64,000 nt of DNA, from assembly GCF_000166135.1 (NCBI RefSeq), contig NC_014666.1, positions 8,246,001 to 8,310,000 of the forward strand, written 5' to 3'. Made by a program: the position numbers and the translations under genes. A model generated the notes under the pieces. It did no database searches and was not told the origin of the DNA. It saw only the letters and a list, made by a program, of their open reading frames with translations. The DNA is from Pseudofrankia inefficax (lineage in GTDB: Bacteria; Actinomycetota; Actinomycetes; Frankiales; Frankiaceae). This document shows positions 52,059 to 61,226 of this stretch, in pieces; position 1 is the first letter of the stretch; every line of letters begins with the position of its first letter.

Positions 52059-54422
52059 GTGGCTGAGCCGATCCTCGCGATCGACTACGGCACCTTCCGG
52101 GCGTCCGCGGCGTACGTGGCCGACGGCCAGGTGGAGCTCGTCCGCGAGACCGCCAGTGGCGCGGTGTCCTGGCCGTCGTCGGTGTTCGCGGACGGGGACA
52201 CGCTGATCGTCGGAACGCTCGCGGAACGCCGCAAGCGGATCTGGCCGGCCGCCTACCGCGGCGAGGTCAAGCGCGACCTGCGCCGCGAGTCGCCGGTCAC
52301 GCTCGACGGGCGGACCTATCCGCCGGCCCGGCTGGTCACGGCCACGATGGCCGCCCTCAAGGCCGAGGCCGAGGCGCAGTTCGGCGACTCCCTGCCGCGC
52401 GCCGTCGTCACCATCCCCGCGGTCTACGACCCGTCCGGCCCACTGCGCCGGCTCATGCTCACCGCGGCCGAGGCGGCCGGGTTCGTCGACGTCGACCTGC
52501 TCGCCGAGCCGGTCGCGGCGGCCTGGGCGCCGCTGGGCGCGCACCGCCCCCGCCCCGGTGACCTCGTACTCGTCTACGACCTCGGCGGCGGCACCTTCGA
52601 CGCGGCCCTGATCGCCGTCGGCTCCGGGGGCCGGCACGAGGTGATCGGCCACTCGTCACTGCACGACTGCGGCGGCCGCGACCTCGACCAACTGCTGTTC
52701 GACGAGATCCTCAGCCAGCACGGCCGCAGCCTGGAGCCGCTGCTCAACCCGACCGGCAGCGGCGAGGTCTTCCAGACCGCGGCCCGCCGGACCCGGCTCG
52801 AGCTGGCCGACTTCGCCCGGACGCTCAAGCACCAGCTCACCGACGTCCCACTGGTCGAGGACGTGTTCGGCCCGGCCGGGCTGCTCGTCGGCATCGACCG
52901 GGAGCGGTTCGTCCAGCTCGCCTCGCCGACGCTGGCCCGCACGATGGCCTGCTGCCAGCACCTGCTCGACGCCGCCGACATCCCGGCGGACAAGCTCGGC
53001 GGGGTGCTGCTCGTCGGCGGCGGCTCGCGGATGCCGGTAGTCCAGGACATCCTCACCGGCAAGCTGGGCGTGGCGACCGACTGGCCCGGCCAGCAGCTGT
53101 TCGTTCCGCCGGAGCCGGAGCTCGCCGTCGTCCGCGGCGCCGCCGCCTGGGCCGCCTCGGTCTCCACCCGGCGCACCGTCGCCGCCCGGCCGAGCCCGGT
53201 CGTGCAGCCGGCGCGCTGGGAGATCCCCGGCGGCACGGCGACCATGGTCCGGTGGCTCACCGAACCAGGCGCCAGGTTCGAGGCCGGCTCGGTGCTCGCC
53301 CGGGTCCGGCTGTCCGACGGCTCGCTGTTCGACCTGGCCGCCGAGGCCTCCGGCAGCCTGCTGCACACGCACGCCAAGCCGGGCACGTCGATCACGGAGC
53401 ACGACTGGATCGCCACCACGCTGCCGGCGTCGCCGGCGCCGCTCGGCCAGCGGGCCGGCAACGGCTCGGCCGGGGGCAACGCGGACCTGCGTGGCGGCAG
53501 TATGGAGCGGTCGGCCCGGCCGGCCCACCACGTCGACGTCTCACTGCGCGCGACGCTGACCGGCCACGACCGCGACGTGACCAGCTGTGCCTTCTCCCCC
53601 GACGGCCGGCTGCTGGCCACCACGAGCAAGGACGGCATCCAGCTCTGGGACGTCGCCACGGGCAGGGTCGAGGGCGAGCTGTCCGGCCCCGGACGCAAGG
53701 GCTCGGTGCCGAACAGCTGCGCCTTCTCGCCGGACGGCAAGCTGCTCGCCATCACCGGCAGCGACAAGTCGACCCGGCTGTTCGACATGGCGACCCGGGC
53801 GGAGACGACGGTCTTCTCCGGGCACAAGGGCCCCGTCTACGGCGTCGCGTTCTCGCCAGACGGGACGCTGATCGCGACCACCAGCACTGACCGGACGGTC
53901 AAGCTGTGGGGCGTCTCGACGGGCAAGCAGATCGCCACCCTCTCCGGTGAGCACCGGGGCTCGGTCTACGGCTGTGCCTTCTCCCCGGACGGGCGGCTGC
54001 TGGTCTCGGCCGGCGCCGACTCGATCCTGCTGTGGGACGTGGCGATCGGCGAAAGCATCATGAAGGTCCCCGGGCACACGAACTTCGCCAACGGCTGTGC
54101 GTTCTCGCCCGACGGGCTGGTCCTGGCGACGACCGCCAACGACGGCACCCGGGTCACCGACGTCCCGACCGGCACGACCACGATGACCCTCGGCGGGTCG
54201 GCGCAGAGCTGCGCGTTCTCTCCCGACGGCCAGCTGCTGGCGACGGCGAGCACCGACGACGTGGCCCGGCTCTGGGACGTCTCCACCGGCGTCGAGGTCG
54301 CCACCCTCTCCGGCCACAGCAGCACCGTCATGAGCTGCGCGTTCGCGCCCTACGGCCTGCTGCTGGCCACCACCAGTACCGACACGACCGCCCGCCTGTG
54401 GGAGATCATCTACACCCGTTGA
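52059..54422 (+). CDS. Hsp70-type ATPase fused to a lipoyl-like domain and seven WD40 repeats
   Basis: 787 residues. The N-terminal ~375 residues are an Hsp70-type nucleotide-binding domain: ILAIDYGTFRASAAYVADG, VVTIPAVYDPSGPLRRLMLT, LVYDLGGGTFDAALIAVGSG, LLVGGGSRMPVVQDIL. The usual substrate-binding domain is absent. Residues ~381-455 look like a lipoyl/biotinyl hammerhead (WEIPGGTATMVRWLTEPGAR) without the acceptor Lys. From ~495 to the end are seven WD40 repeats with GH...CAFSPDG...LWDV, enough for a closed propeller. GGAGGG precedes GTG 52059. The role is unknown; a regulated scaffold is a guess. Confidence 0.9.
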   Translation: MAEPILAIDYGTFRASAAYVADGQVELVRETASGAVSWPSSVFADGDTLIVGTLAERRKRIWPAAYRGEVKRDLRRESPVTLDGRTYPPARLVTATMAALKAEAEAQFGDSLPRAVVTIPAVYDPSGPLRRLMLTAAEAAGFVDVDLLAEPVAAAWAPLGAHRPRPGDLVLVYDLGGGTFDAALIAVGSGGRHEVIGHSSLHDCGGRDLDQLLFDEILSQHGRSLEPLLNPTGSGEVFQTAARRTRLELADFARTLKHQLTDVPLVEDVFGPAGLLVGIDRERFVQLASPTLARTMACCQHLLDAADIPADKLGGVLLVGGGSRMPVVQDILTGKLGVATDWPGQQLFVPPEPELAVVRGAAAWAASVSTRRTVAARPSPVVQPARWEIPGGTATMVRWLTEPGARFEAGSVLARVRLSDGSLFDLAAEASGSLLHTHAKPGTSITEHDWIATTLPASPAPLGQRAGNGSAGGNADLRGGSMERSARPAHHVDVSLRATLTGHDRDVTSCAFSPDGRLLATTSKDGIQLWDVATGRVEGELSGPGRKGSVPNSCAFSPDGKLLAITGSDKSTRLFDMATRAETTVFSGHKGPVYGVAFSPDGTLIATTSTDRTVKLWGVSTGKQIATLSGEHRGSVYGCAFSPDGRLLVSAGADSILLWDVAIGESIMKVPGHTNFANGCAFSPDGLVLATTANDGTRVTDVPTGTTTMTLGGSAQSCAFSPDGQLLATASTDDVARLWDVSTGVEVATLSGHSSTVMSCAFAPYGLLLATTSTDTTARLWEIIYTR

Positions 54423-54640
54423 CCCTAGCGGTTGACCGGTACGGGCGGATGTCTGATCGTTGACGGGGCGATGCCCCTGTTCTGGCGAGTGGATGGCCGG
54501 GGCGTGGCCGTTTGGCGGTCCCCGGGGCGTAGGCCGGGTGGTGAGCCGTCGCACGTTGGCCTGGTCTCTCCTGTTGCCGGCGGTCAGAATGGGCGGGCCC
54601 GGCCTGCTCGACCGTTCCAGCCACCTGGTGAGGAGCACGC
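54423..54640. other. Intergenic stretch before pyc
   Basis: 218 bp; a GGGCGATGCCC-like inverted repeat near 54465 is the only structure noted. It probably contains the pyc promoter, unless pyc is transcribed through from the chimera gene. Confidence 0.3.
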
Positions 54641-57600
54641 GTGCACAAGGTCCTGGTCGCCAACCGGAGTGAGATCGCGGTCCGGGTGTTCCGTGCCGCC
54701 CACGAGCTCGGGCTGCGCACCGTCGCGGTCTACACCCCCGAGGACGTCTCCTCGCTGCACCGGACCAAGGGCAGCGAGGCCTACGAGCTCGGCGGCCCGG
54801 GGCATCCGGTGCGCGGCTACCTGGACATCGACGAGCTGCTGCGGGTCGCGAAGCACGCCGAGGTGGACGCGCTGCACCCCGGGTACGGCTTCCTGTCCGA
54901 GTCCGCGGCGCTGGCCGAGGCGTGCGGCGCCGCCGGGATCACCTTCGTCGGCCCACCGCCCGCGGTGCTGCGGCTGACCGGCGACAAGGTCGCCGCCCGC
55001 GACGCGGCGATCGCGGCCGGTCTGCCGGTGCTGCGGGCGTCGGCGCCGCTGCCGAACGGCGACGGCGCGGTCGCGGCGGCCGAGGAGGTCGGTTTCCCGC
55101 TGTTCGTGAAGGCGTCGGCCGGCGGTGGCGGGCGCGGGCTGCGCCGAGTGGCGCGTGCCGCGGACCTGCCGGACGCGGTCGGGTCGGCGGTCCGCGAGGC
55201 GGCGGCCGCGTTCGGCGACGGGACGGTGTTCCTGGAGCAGGCGGTCGACCGGCCGCGCCACATCGAGGTCCAGGTGCTCGGCGACAGCACGGGCGCGGTG
55301 GTCCACCTGTTCGAGCGGGACTGCTCGGTGCAGCGGCGCCACCAGAAGGTCGTCGAGATCGCGCCGGCACCGGCGTTGGACCCGGAGGTCCGGGACGGGC
55401 TGTGCGACGCGGCGGTCCGGTTCGCGAAGCACGTCGGCTACGTCAACGCGGGCACGGTGGAGTTCCTGGTCGGCGCGGACGGCCGGTACACGTTCATGGA
55501 GATGAACCCGCGTATCCAGGTGGAGCACACGGTGACCGAGGAGGTCACCGGCGTCGACCTCGTCGGCGCCCAGCTGCGGATCGCGGCCGGCGAGACCCTC
55601 GCCGACCTCAATCTGAGCCAGGACACGATCAGCCTGCGCGGGATGGCGATCCAGTGCCGGGTGACCACCGAGGACCCGGCCCAGGACTTCCGCCCCGACA
55701 CGGGGACGATCTCGTACTACCAGTCGCCCGGCGGTCCTGGGGTCCGCCTCGACGGCGCGACCTACGCCGGCGCCGAGATCAGCCCGTACTTCGACTCGCT
55801 GCTGGTCAAGCTCACCTGCCGGGGCGTGTCGCTGGAGAAGGCCTCCCGGCGGGCCCGGCGGGCGCTGCGGGAGTTCCGGATCCGCGGCGTGCGGACCAAC
55901 ATCGAGTTCCTGGCCCGGCTGCTGGCCGACGAGTCGTTCCTCGCCGGGGGCGTGACCACGTCGTTCATCGACGAGCGGCCGTGGCTGCTGGCCGGCGACG
56001 GCGGCGCCGACAAGACCAGCCGGATGCTGGCCCGCCTGGCGCACGCGACCGTCAACGGCTACAAGCGGCCGGCGACAGCGGCGTTCACCGACCCGCGCAA
56101 GCTGCTGCCCGCGCTCCCGACGGCGGACGCGCCGGCCGCCGGCTCACGTCAGCTGCTCGTCGAGGTCGGCCCGACGGAGTGGGCCCGGCGACTGCGCGCC
56201 CAGGAGCGGCTCGCCGTCACCGACACCACGCTGCGCGACGCGCACCAGTCGCTGCTGGCGACCCGGCTGCGCAGCTTCGACATCCTCGCCGCGGCACCCT
56301 CGTTCGCCCGGCTGACGCCGAACCTGCTCAGCCTGGAGTGCTGGGGCGGGGCCACCTACGACGTGGCGCTGCGGTTCCTGTCCGAGGACCCGTGGGAGCG
56401 GCTCGCCGCGCTGCGGGAGGCCGCGCCGAACATCTGCCTGCAGATGCTGCTGCGGGGCAAGAACGCCGTCGGCTACACGCCGTACCCGGACGAGGTCGTG
56501 CGGGCCTTCGTCTCCGAGGCGGCCGCGACCGGCATCGACCTGTTCCGGATCTTCGACGCGCTCAACGACATGGAGCAGATGCGCCCGGCGATCGAGGCCG
56601 TCGTCAACACGACGGGCGCGCTCGCCGAGGGAACCCTCTGCTACACCGGCGACCTCACCGACCCCGCCGAGCAGATCTACACCCTGGACTACTACCTGCG
56701 GCTGGCCGACCAGCTCGTCGAGGCCGGCTCCCACCTGCTCGCGATCAAGGACATGGCCGGGCTGCTGCGCCCCGCGGCCGCGACGAAGCTGGTGACGGCG
56801 CTGCGCGAACGGTTCGACGTCCCCGTCCACCTGCACACCCACGACACCGCCGGCGGCCAGCTCGCGACCCTGCTCGCGGCGGTGAACGCCGGCGTCGACG
56901 CGGTCGACACGGCGGCGGCGGCCATGTCGGGCGGGACCAGCCAGCCGAACATGTCCGCGCTCGTCGCGGCCACCGACCACACCGACCGCGCCACCGGCAT
57001 CTCGCTGGCCGCGCTGTCGTCGCTGGAGGCGTACTGGGAGGCCGTCCGCGACCTCTACGCCCCGTTCGAGGCCGGGCTACGGGCGCCGACGGGCGCCGTC
57101 TACCGGCACGAGATCCCCGGCGGCCAGCTGACCAACCTGCGCCAGCAGGCGATCTCGCTCGGCCTCGGCGACCGCTGGGCGGACGTCACCGAGTGCTACG
57201 CGATCGCCAACGAGCTGCTCGGCAAGCCCATCAAGGTCACCCCGACCAGCAAGGTCGTCGGCGACCTGGCCCTCTTCATCGCGTCGGGCAACATCGACCC
57301 GGCGGTGCTGCGGGCCGAGCCGGAGAAGTTCGACCTGCCGGCGAGCGTCCTCGGCTACCTGGCCGGCGAGCTCGGCACCCCGCCGGCCGGGTTCGCCGAA
57401 CCGTTCCGCGAGCGCGCGCTGGCCGGCCGGCGCCCGGCCCCGCCGAAGGCCGAGCTGGAGGCCGACGACCGAGCGGCGCTGGCCGGCGACGGCCGCCGGG
57501 CCGCCCTGTCCCGGCTGCTGTTCCCCGGGCCCTGGCGCGACTACGAGAAGGCCGTCGAGCTGTACGGCGACAGCTCGGTCATCCCGACGGAGGCGTTCCT

Positions 57601-58021
57601 CTACGGCCTGCGCCCCGGCGAGCAGGTCAGCGTCTTCCTGGAGCCCGGCGTCGAGATCATCGTCGAGCTGGAGACGATCGGCGACGCCGACCGCTCCGGG
57701 GTCCGCACCCTGTACCTGCGGGTGAACGGCCAGCCCCGGCCGATCCGCGTCCGGGACGAGTCGATCACCTCGGTCTCGGCGGCGGCGCGGCGGGCCGACC
57801 CGAACGACCCCACCCAGATCGGCGCCTCGCTGCCGGGCATCGTCACCTTCTCCATCAAGGTCGGCGACACCATCGACAAGGGCACCAAGCTCGCCGTCGT
57901 CGAGGCCATGAAGATGGAGGCTGCCGTCACCAGCCCGGTCGCCGGCACCGTCGCCGAACTCGCCCACGAGTCCGGCGACTCGGTCGAGGTAGGCGACCTC
58001 CTAGCCATCATCAAGCCCTGA
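54641..58021 (+). CDS. pyc: Pyruvate carboxylase
   Basis: 1126 residues, full length for the single-chain enzyme. Biotin-carboxylase domain: VLVANRSEIAVRVFRAAHEL, VKASAGGGGRGLRRV, EMNPRIQVEHTVTEEVTGVD. Carboxyltransferase domain from about residue 520: DTTLRDAHQSLLATRLRSFD, DMAGLLRPAAATKLVTAL, HLHTHDTAGGQ. Biotin carrier domain at the C-terminus: VVEAMKMEAAVTSPVAGTV with biotinyl-Lys1091. It makes oxaloacetate from pyruvate and bicarbonate. GTG 54641 with a GGTGAGGAGC leader. Repeat R5 lies 49 bp past the stop. Confidence 0.97.
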   Translation: MHKVLVANRSEIAVRVFRAAHELGLRTVAVYTPEDVSSLHRTKGSEAYELGGPGHPVRGYLDIDELLRVAKHAEVDALHPGYGFLSESAALAEACGAAGITFVGPPPAVLRLTGDKVAARDAAIAAGLPVLRASAPLPNGDGAVAAAEEVGFPLFVKASAGGGGRGLRRVARAADLPDAVGSAVREAAAAFGDGTVFLEQAVDRPRHIEVQVLGDSTGAVVHLFERDCSVQRRHQKVVEIAPAPALDPEVRDGLCDAAVRFAKHVGYVNAGTVEFLVGADGRYTFMEMNPRIQVEHTVTEEVTGVDLVGAQLRIAAGETLADLNLSQDTISLRGMAIQCRVTTEDPAQDFRPDTGTISYYQSPGGPGVRLDGATYAGAEISPYFDSLLVKLTCRGVSLEKASRRARRALREFRIRGVRTNIEFLARLLADESFLAGGVTTSFIDERPWLLAGDGGADKTSRMLARLAHATVNGYKRPATAAFTDPRKLLPALPTADAPAAGSRQLLVEVGPTEWARRLRAQERLAVTDTTLRDAHQSLLATRLRSFDILAAAPSFARLTPNLLSLECWGGATYDVALRFLSEDPWERLAALREAAPNICLQMLLRGKNAVGYTPYPDEVVRAFVSEAAATGIDLFRIFDALNDMEQMRPAIEAVVNTTGALAEGTLCYTGDLTDPAEQIYTLDYYLRLADQLVEAGSHLLAIKDMAGLLRPAAATKLVTALRERFDVPVHLHTHDTAGGQLATLLAAVNAGVDAVDTAAAAMSGGTSQPNMSALVAATDHTDRATGISLAALSSLEAYWEAVRDLYAPFEAGLRAPTGAVYRHEIPGGQLTNLRQQAISLGLGDRWADVTECYAIANELLGKPIKVTPTSKVVGDLALFIASGNIDPAVLRAEPEKFDLPASVLGYLAGELGTPPAGFAEPFRERALAGRRPAPPKAELEADDRAALAGDGRRAALSRLLFPGPWRDYEKAVELYGDSSVIPTEAFLYGLRPGEQVSVFLEPGVEIIVELETIGDADRSGVRTLYLRVNGQPRPIRVRDESITSVSAAARRADPNDPTQIGASLPGIVTFSIKVGDTIDKGTKLAVVEAMKMEAAVTSPVAGTVAELAHESGDSVEVGDLLAIIKP

Positions 58022-58070
58022 CCGGCACGCCGTACCGCTCCCGCTGCCGCCAGCGTCGACCCTGGCCCGC

Positions 58071-58147
58071 ATGATCGTCGTTTCGGCCCTCAGGTGGTCG
58101 TAGTCCGAGCTCGATCGCAACCACCAGAGGGCCAAAACAGCGATCAC
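58071..58147. repeat. Dispersed palindromic repeat, copy R5
   Basis: 77 bp, between the convergent pyc and 58144-58587 genes. Left arm ATGATCGTCGTTTCGGCCCT, right arm AGAGGGCCAAAACAGCGATC. The right end supplies the stop codon of the minus-strand secreted protein, so this copy may have been inserted into, or shaped, that gene's end. Confidence 0.82.
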
Positions 58148-58587
58148 GCACGAGGGAGGGCGGGGGGCGGGCAGGGCTTCGCGGTGCTTAGGGGGATCGT
58201 GACGGTCTTTGGTTCCTTGGTGTCGGCGTTGATGGTCAGGCAGCGGCGGCCCCGGGGGGACGTCGCGATCTTGAAGCCATAGCTGACGCCCGGGTTCCAG
58301 TACTCGTTCTGGGTGACCGACTCGCCTGGCGCCAGCGGGATCCAGGCGCTGCGGGTGTTGATCTGGGTGCAGGGAGCGTCCAGGCACAGGTAGACGATGA
58401 CCCGGGTCTTCGCGTCGTTGACGAGGGCGTACGTGTTGAAGTTGCCGTCGTCGCTCGGGTCGGTCGCGTGCGCACCCGAGGTCGAGCCGCCCGTCAGCCC
58501 GAGCCCCAGCGCCATCACCCCGGCGAGCACGACCGCGCCGAGCACCAGCAGCAGCCGATTTCCCTTCCGACCCATGACCGCCATCAT
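58144..58587 (-). CDS. Secreted or membrane-anchored small protein
   Basis: 147 residues. The start has a signal-anchor type segment (KGNRLLLVLGAVVLAGVMAL), then an external part with NFNTYALVNDAKTRVIVYLC, APCTQINTRSAWIPLAPGES, YGFKIATSPRGRRCLTI and a Pro-rich end; Cys pairs suggest disulfides. No family recognised. The true start may be ATG 58587, 58584 or 58575. The stop codon lies inside repeat R5, and the following gene is transcribed the same way. Confidence 0.75.
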   Translation of the reverse strand: MMAVMGRKGNRLLLVLGAVVLAGVMALGLGLTGGSTSGAHATDPSDDGNFNTYALVNDAKTRVIVYLCLDAPCTQINTRSAWIPLAPGESVTQNEYWNPGVSYGFKIATSPRGRRCLTINADTKEPKTVTIPLSTAKPCPPPALPRA

Positions 58588-58757
58588 GCTCCGCCGACCG
58601 CCGTGGCCGCCGCGAGCGTGATGCTCCCGACCCGCCGGCCCGGATTGGCCCGCCGAAGCCGTCGCACCCGAGACGCCGTCGCACCCGAGGGCCTGGGAAC
58701 AGCCCGGCTCGCCGGATCGGAGCCCGACGACGCCTCAGCGGCGGGTCGGGCACCGGG

Positions 58758-61226
58758 TCAGCAGCCGGGGACGGCCGCGTCGACGAAGACGGCGTTGTCG
58801 GGGCCCGAGGTCGCGCCGTTGTTGTAGAAGTTGTCGGCCGGGGCGTAGTAGTTGCCGTTCCAGGGCGAGGACGCGATCTTGTACCACCAGGTGTCCCCGC
58901 TCTCCACCTTGAAGCCCTGCACCCGGCACGAGACCTCGACGGCCTGGTGGACGGCGATCCGGGGGCCGTCCCCGCTCGCGTTGGAGTAGTTCGTGAAGGT
59001 TCCGCTCCCGGTGTTGGTGGCGACCTCGGTGTGGGTCGAAGGCGGTGGGGGCGGCGACGTGGCCGGCGGGGTCGTGGCTGGTGGGGTCGTCGCGGGCGGG
59101 GTCGTGGCCGGGGGTGTCGTCGGCGGCGCGGTCGTCGCGGGGGGCGTGGTGGCCGGCGGGGTCGTGGCCGGCGGTGGGGTCGTCGGAGCCGGGGAGGGCG
59201 TCTCGCGCTCGGTCCCGCTGTAGATCGTCACCCCGTCGCCCGGTCCGTCGTCGTGGATCTGGACCGAGTTCGTCGGGTCCGGGGTGTGGCCGATCTCGAA
59301 CAGGCAGCTCGAACCGGGCGCCAGGGTGCGGCCGGTGCACTGGTCGGTCGCGAGGTTCACGTTGCCGGTCACCGTGATGCCGCTGATCTTCAGCGCGGCC
59401 GTGCCGGTGCTGGAGACCTGGTAGACGGTGCAGTGCGCGCTGGTGCAGCCGAGCCCGTTGACGATCGCGACCGACCGGTTGGGCTGGCCGACCGGCTCCG
59501 TCGCCGGCGCGGTGGTCGGCGGGGGTGTGGACGGGGCGCTGGTCGGGGGCTGCTGGGTCGCCGTGCTGGGGGGCGACGGCGGTGGGGTGGGCGCGGACTG
59601 GGCCGGCCGGACGGTGACGTTGGTCCGGGTCTGGGCGTAGCCGCCGCCGGCGAGCACAGCGGTCACGCCGACGGTGTAGCTGCCGGGCGCGGCCCAGACG
59701 TGGCCGACGTCGACGCCGCCGCCGGTCGCGCCGTCGCCGAAGTCCCACTGGGCGCCGGTCACCTTGACGTTCGAGCCCGGTGCCGGCTCCACCCGTAGCC
59801 GCAGCGCGCTGCCGACGTACGCCACGTTGCTGGAGACCGCGATCTGGACGGTCGAGAGCTGCTCGGCCGTCGCGGACGGCTGCGGGCGCGGCGAGGGCGT
59901 CCGGCCCGGCGCCGACGACCGTGCCGTCGCGGGCGGGCTCACCGGCTGGTTCGCGGGCGGGTTTCCCGGCGGGTTCGCGGGCGGTGACCCCGGTCCGACC
60001 TGGCCGGAGGAGACCTGGCCACCAGGCTGGGTTCGGCTGTCCTTGTGCACCGTCCGGGTCACCCCGTCGGGGCCGATGACGCCGGCGATGTCGCTGCCCG
60101 GGTCGTTGTAGAACATCAGCGAGCCGGCCGCGACGAGCTCCAGCAGGCCGCTCGGGTTGTCGAGCACCTTGGCCTGGCTGACGACCCGCCGGCCGGCGAC
60201 GTCGACGACGATCACCTCGCCGGTCGACCGGTCGGGGATGAAGACCCGGCCGCCGGCCGCCCGCGGCGGGCCGAGGTCGTCTCCGGGCCTCGTCACCGCG
60301 ACCGCGTCCGTGCACGTCCCGGCGTTGAGATCGCTGATCAGCAGCAGGCCGGTGCGGGCGTCGACGACGTACACCTGCCGGCTGTCCGGCGCGCCGACGA
60401 CGTGGACGGCGCTGACGTCGGCCTGGCGCTGGACGCACTGGCCCCGACCGCCGAGGCCGTCGGGGCCGATCGGCCGGATCTCGCCGGCGGCCAGGTCGAC
60501 GGCGACGGGCTGCCCGCCGGCGTCGACGAGCCGGGTCCGTCCCGGGTCGGCGAACGCGCGCGGCCAGGTCCTGGCTCCGTCGGCGTCGATCCGGACGAGC
60601 CCGCCGGTGCCGTCGACGGCCCACATCCGGGCGAGCCCGTCGGCGGCCGCGCCCTCGTCGACGACGGCGCCCGCGTCGGGCATCGTCGCGGGGGCCGCGA
60701 GCGGGACCGCGCGGTCGGGGCGCAGGGTGCTCGGGTCCGCGCCGCTGTCGAGCCCGGTCGCCCGGTTCAGGACGAAGACCCGGCTCGGCGTCGGATAGAT
60801 CTCCAGTCGTTCGTCGCCCCCCGCTGCCCGGCCGGCGGGGACGAAGGGCACCCGCGGGCCGGTCTCGAACGTGGCGCCGTCGACCCGTTGCACGAGCCCG
60901 CCGGCCAGGGTGGCGTAGGCGTCGGCGCCCGACTGGACGACGGCCGTGAGCCCCGTGAGGTCGACCCGGTGGATCACGGCGACGGAGGCGCCGTCGACCA
61001 GGTCGGCCTGCTGGTGGCGCAGGTCCAGCAGCCAGGCCGAGCCGTCCTGGAGGTCCTCGGCGCGGCCGGACAGCGTCGCGTCCGACCGCCAGACGGCGAC
61101 CGTGACGGCGGTCCCGGCGAGCAGCAGGGCCAGCAGCGCGCCGGACAGCAGCCGGCGCCGGGCCGTCGTCGGGTGGGCGGCCATCGCGCTCCTCGGTCCC
61201 CGCGAGCGTCGGTCGGTCGACATCAT
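58758..61226 (-). CDS. Large membrane-anchored extracellular protein with PKD-like domain and Thr/Pro repeats
   Basis: 822 residues. An N-terminal anchor helix (LLSGALLALLLAGTAVTVAV), a propeller-like region with Asp/Gly-rich VYVVDARTGLLLI blades, a Pro-rich linker, a PKD-like domain (GAQWDFGDGATGGGVDVGHV, PGSYTVGVTAVLAGGGYAQT), an immunoglobulin-like part with GTAALKISGITVTGNVNLAT, then (PATTP)n repeats and a C-terminal globular domain. The first ATG overlaps the stop of the transglutaminase gene (ATGA), so they are coupled. Probably cell-wall exposed; role unknown. Confidence 0.8.
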   Translation of the reverse strand: MMSTDRRSRGPRSAMAAHPTTARRRLLSGALLALLLAGTAVTVAVWRSDATLSGRAEDLQDGSAWLLDLRHQQADLVDGASVAVIHRVDLTGLTAVVQSGADAYATLAGGLVQRVDGATFETGPRVPFVPAGRAAGGDERLEIYPTPSRVFVLNRATGLDSGADPSTLRPDRAVPLAAPATMPDAGAVVDEGAAADGLARMWAVDGTGGLVRIDADGARTWPRAFADPGRTRLVDAGGQPVAVDLAAGEIRPIGPDGLGGRGQCVQRQADVSAVHVVGAPDSRQVYVVDARTGLLLISDLNAGTCTDAVAVTRPGDDLGPPRAAGGRVFIPDRSTGEVIVVDVAGRRVVSQAKVLDNPSGLLELVAAGSLMFYNDPGSDIAGVIGPDGVTRTVHKDSRTQPGGQVSSGQVGPGSPPANPPGNPPANQPVSPPATARSSAPGRTPSPRPQPSATAEQLSTVQIAVSSNVAYVGSALRLRVEPAPGSNVKVTGAQWDFGDGATGGGVDVGHVWAAPGSYTVGVTAVLAGGGYAQTRTNVTVRPAQSAPTPPPSPPSTATQQPPTSAPSTPPPTTAPATEPVGQPNRSVAIVNGLGCTSAHCTVYQVSSTGTAALKISGITVTGNVNLATDQCTGRTLAPGSSCLFEIGHTPDPTNSVQIHDDGPGDGVTIYSGTERETPSPAPTTPPPATTPPATTPPATTAPPTTPPATTPPATTPPATTPPATSPPPPPSTHTEVATNTGSGTFTNYSNASGDGPRIAVHQAVEVSCRVQGFKVESGDTWWYKIASSPWNGNYYAPADNFYNNGATSGPDNAVFVDAAVPGC

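Noticed and set aside
54922-58074. A 1050-codon second frame inside pyc
   Set aside because: Arg/Gly/Pro-rich shadow of a fully conserved gene.
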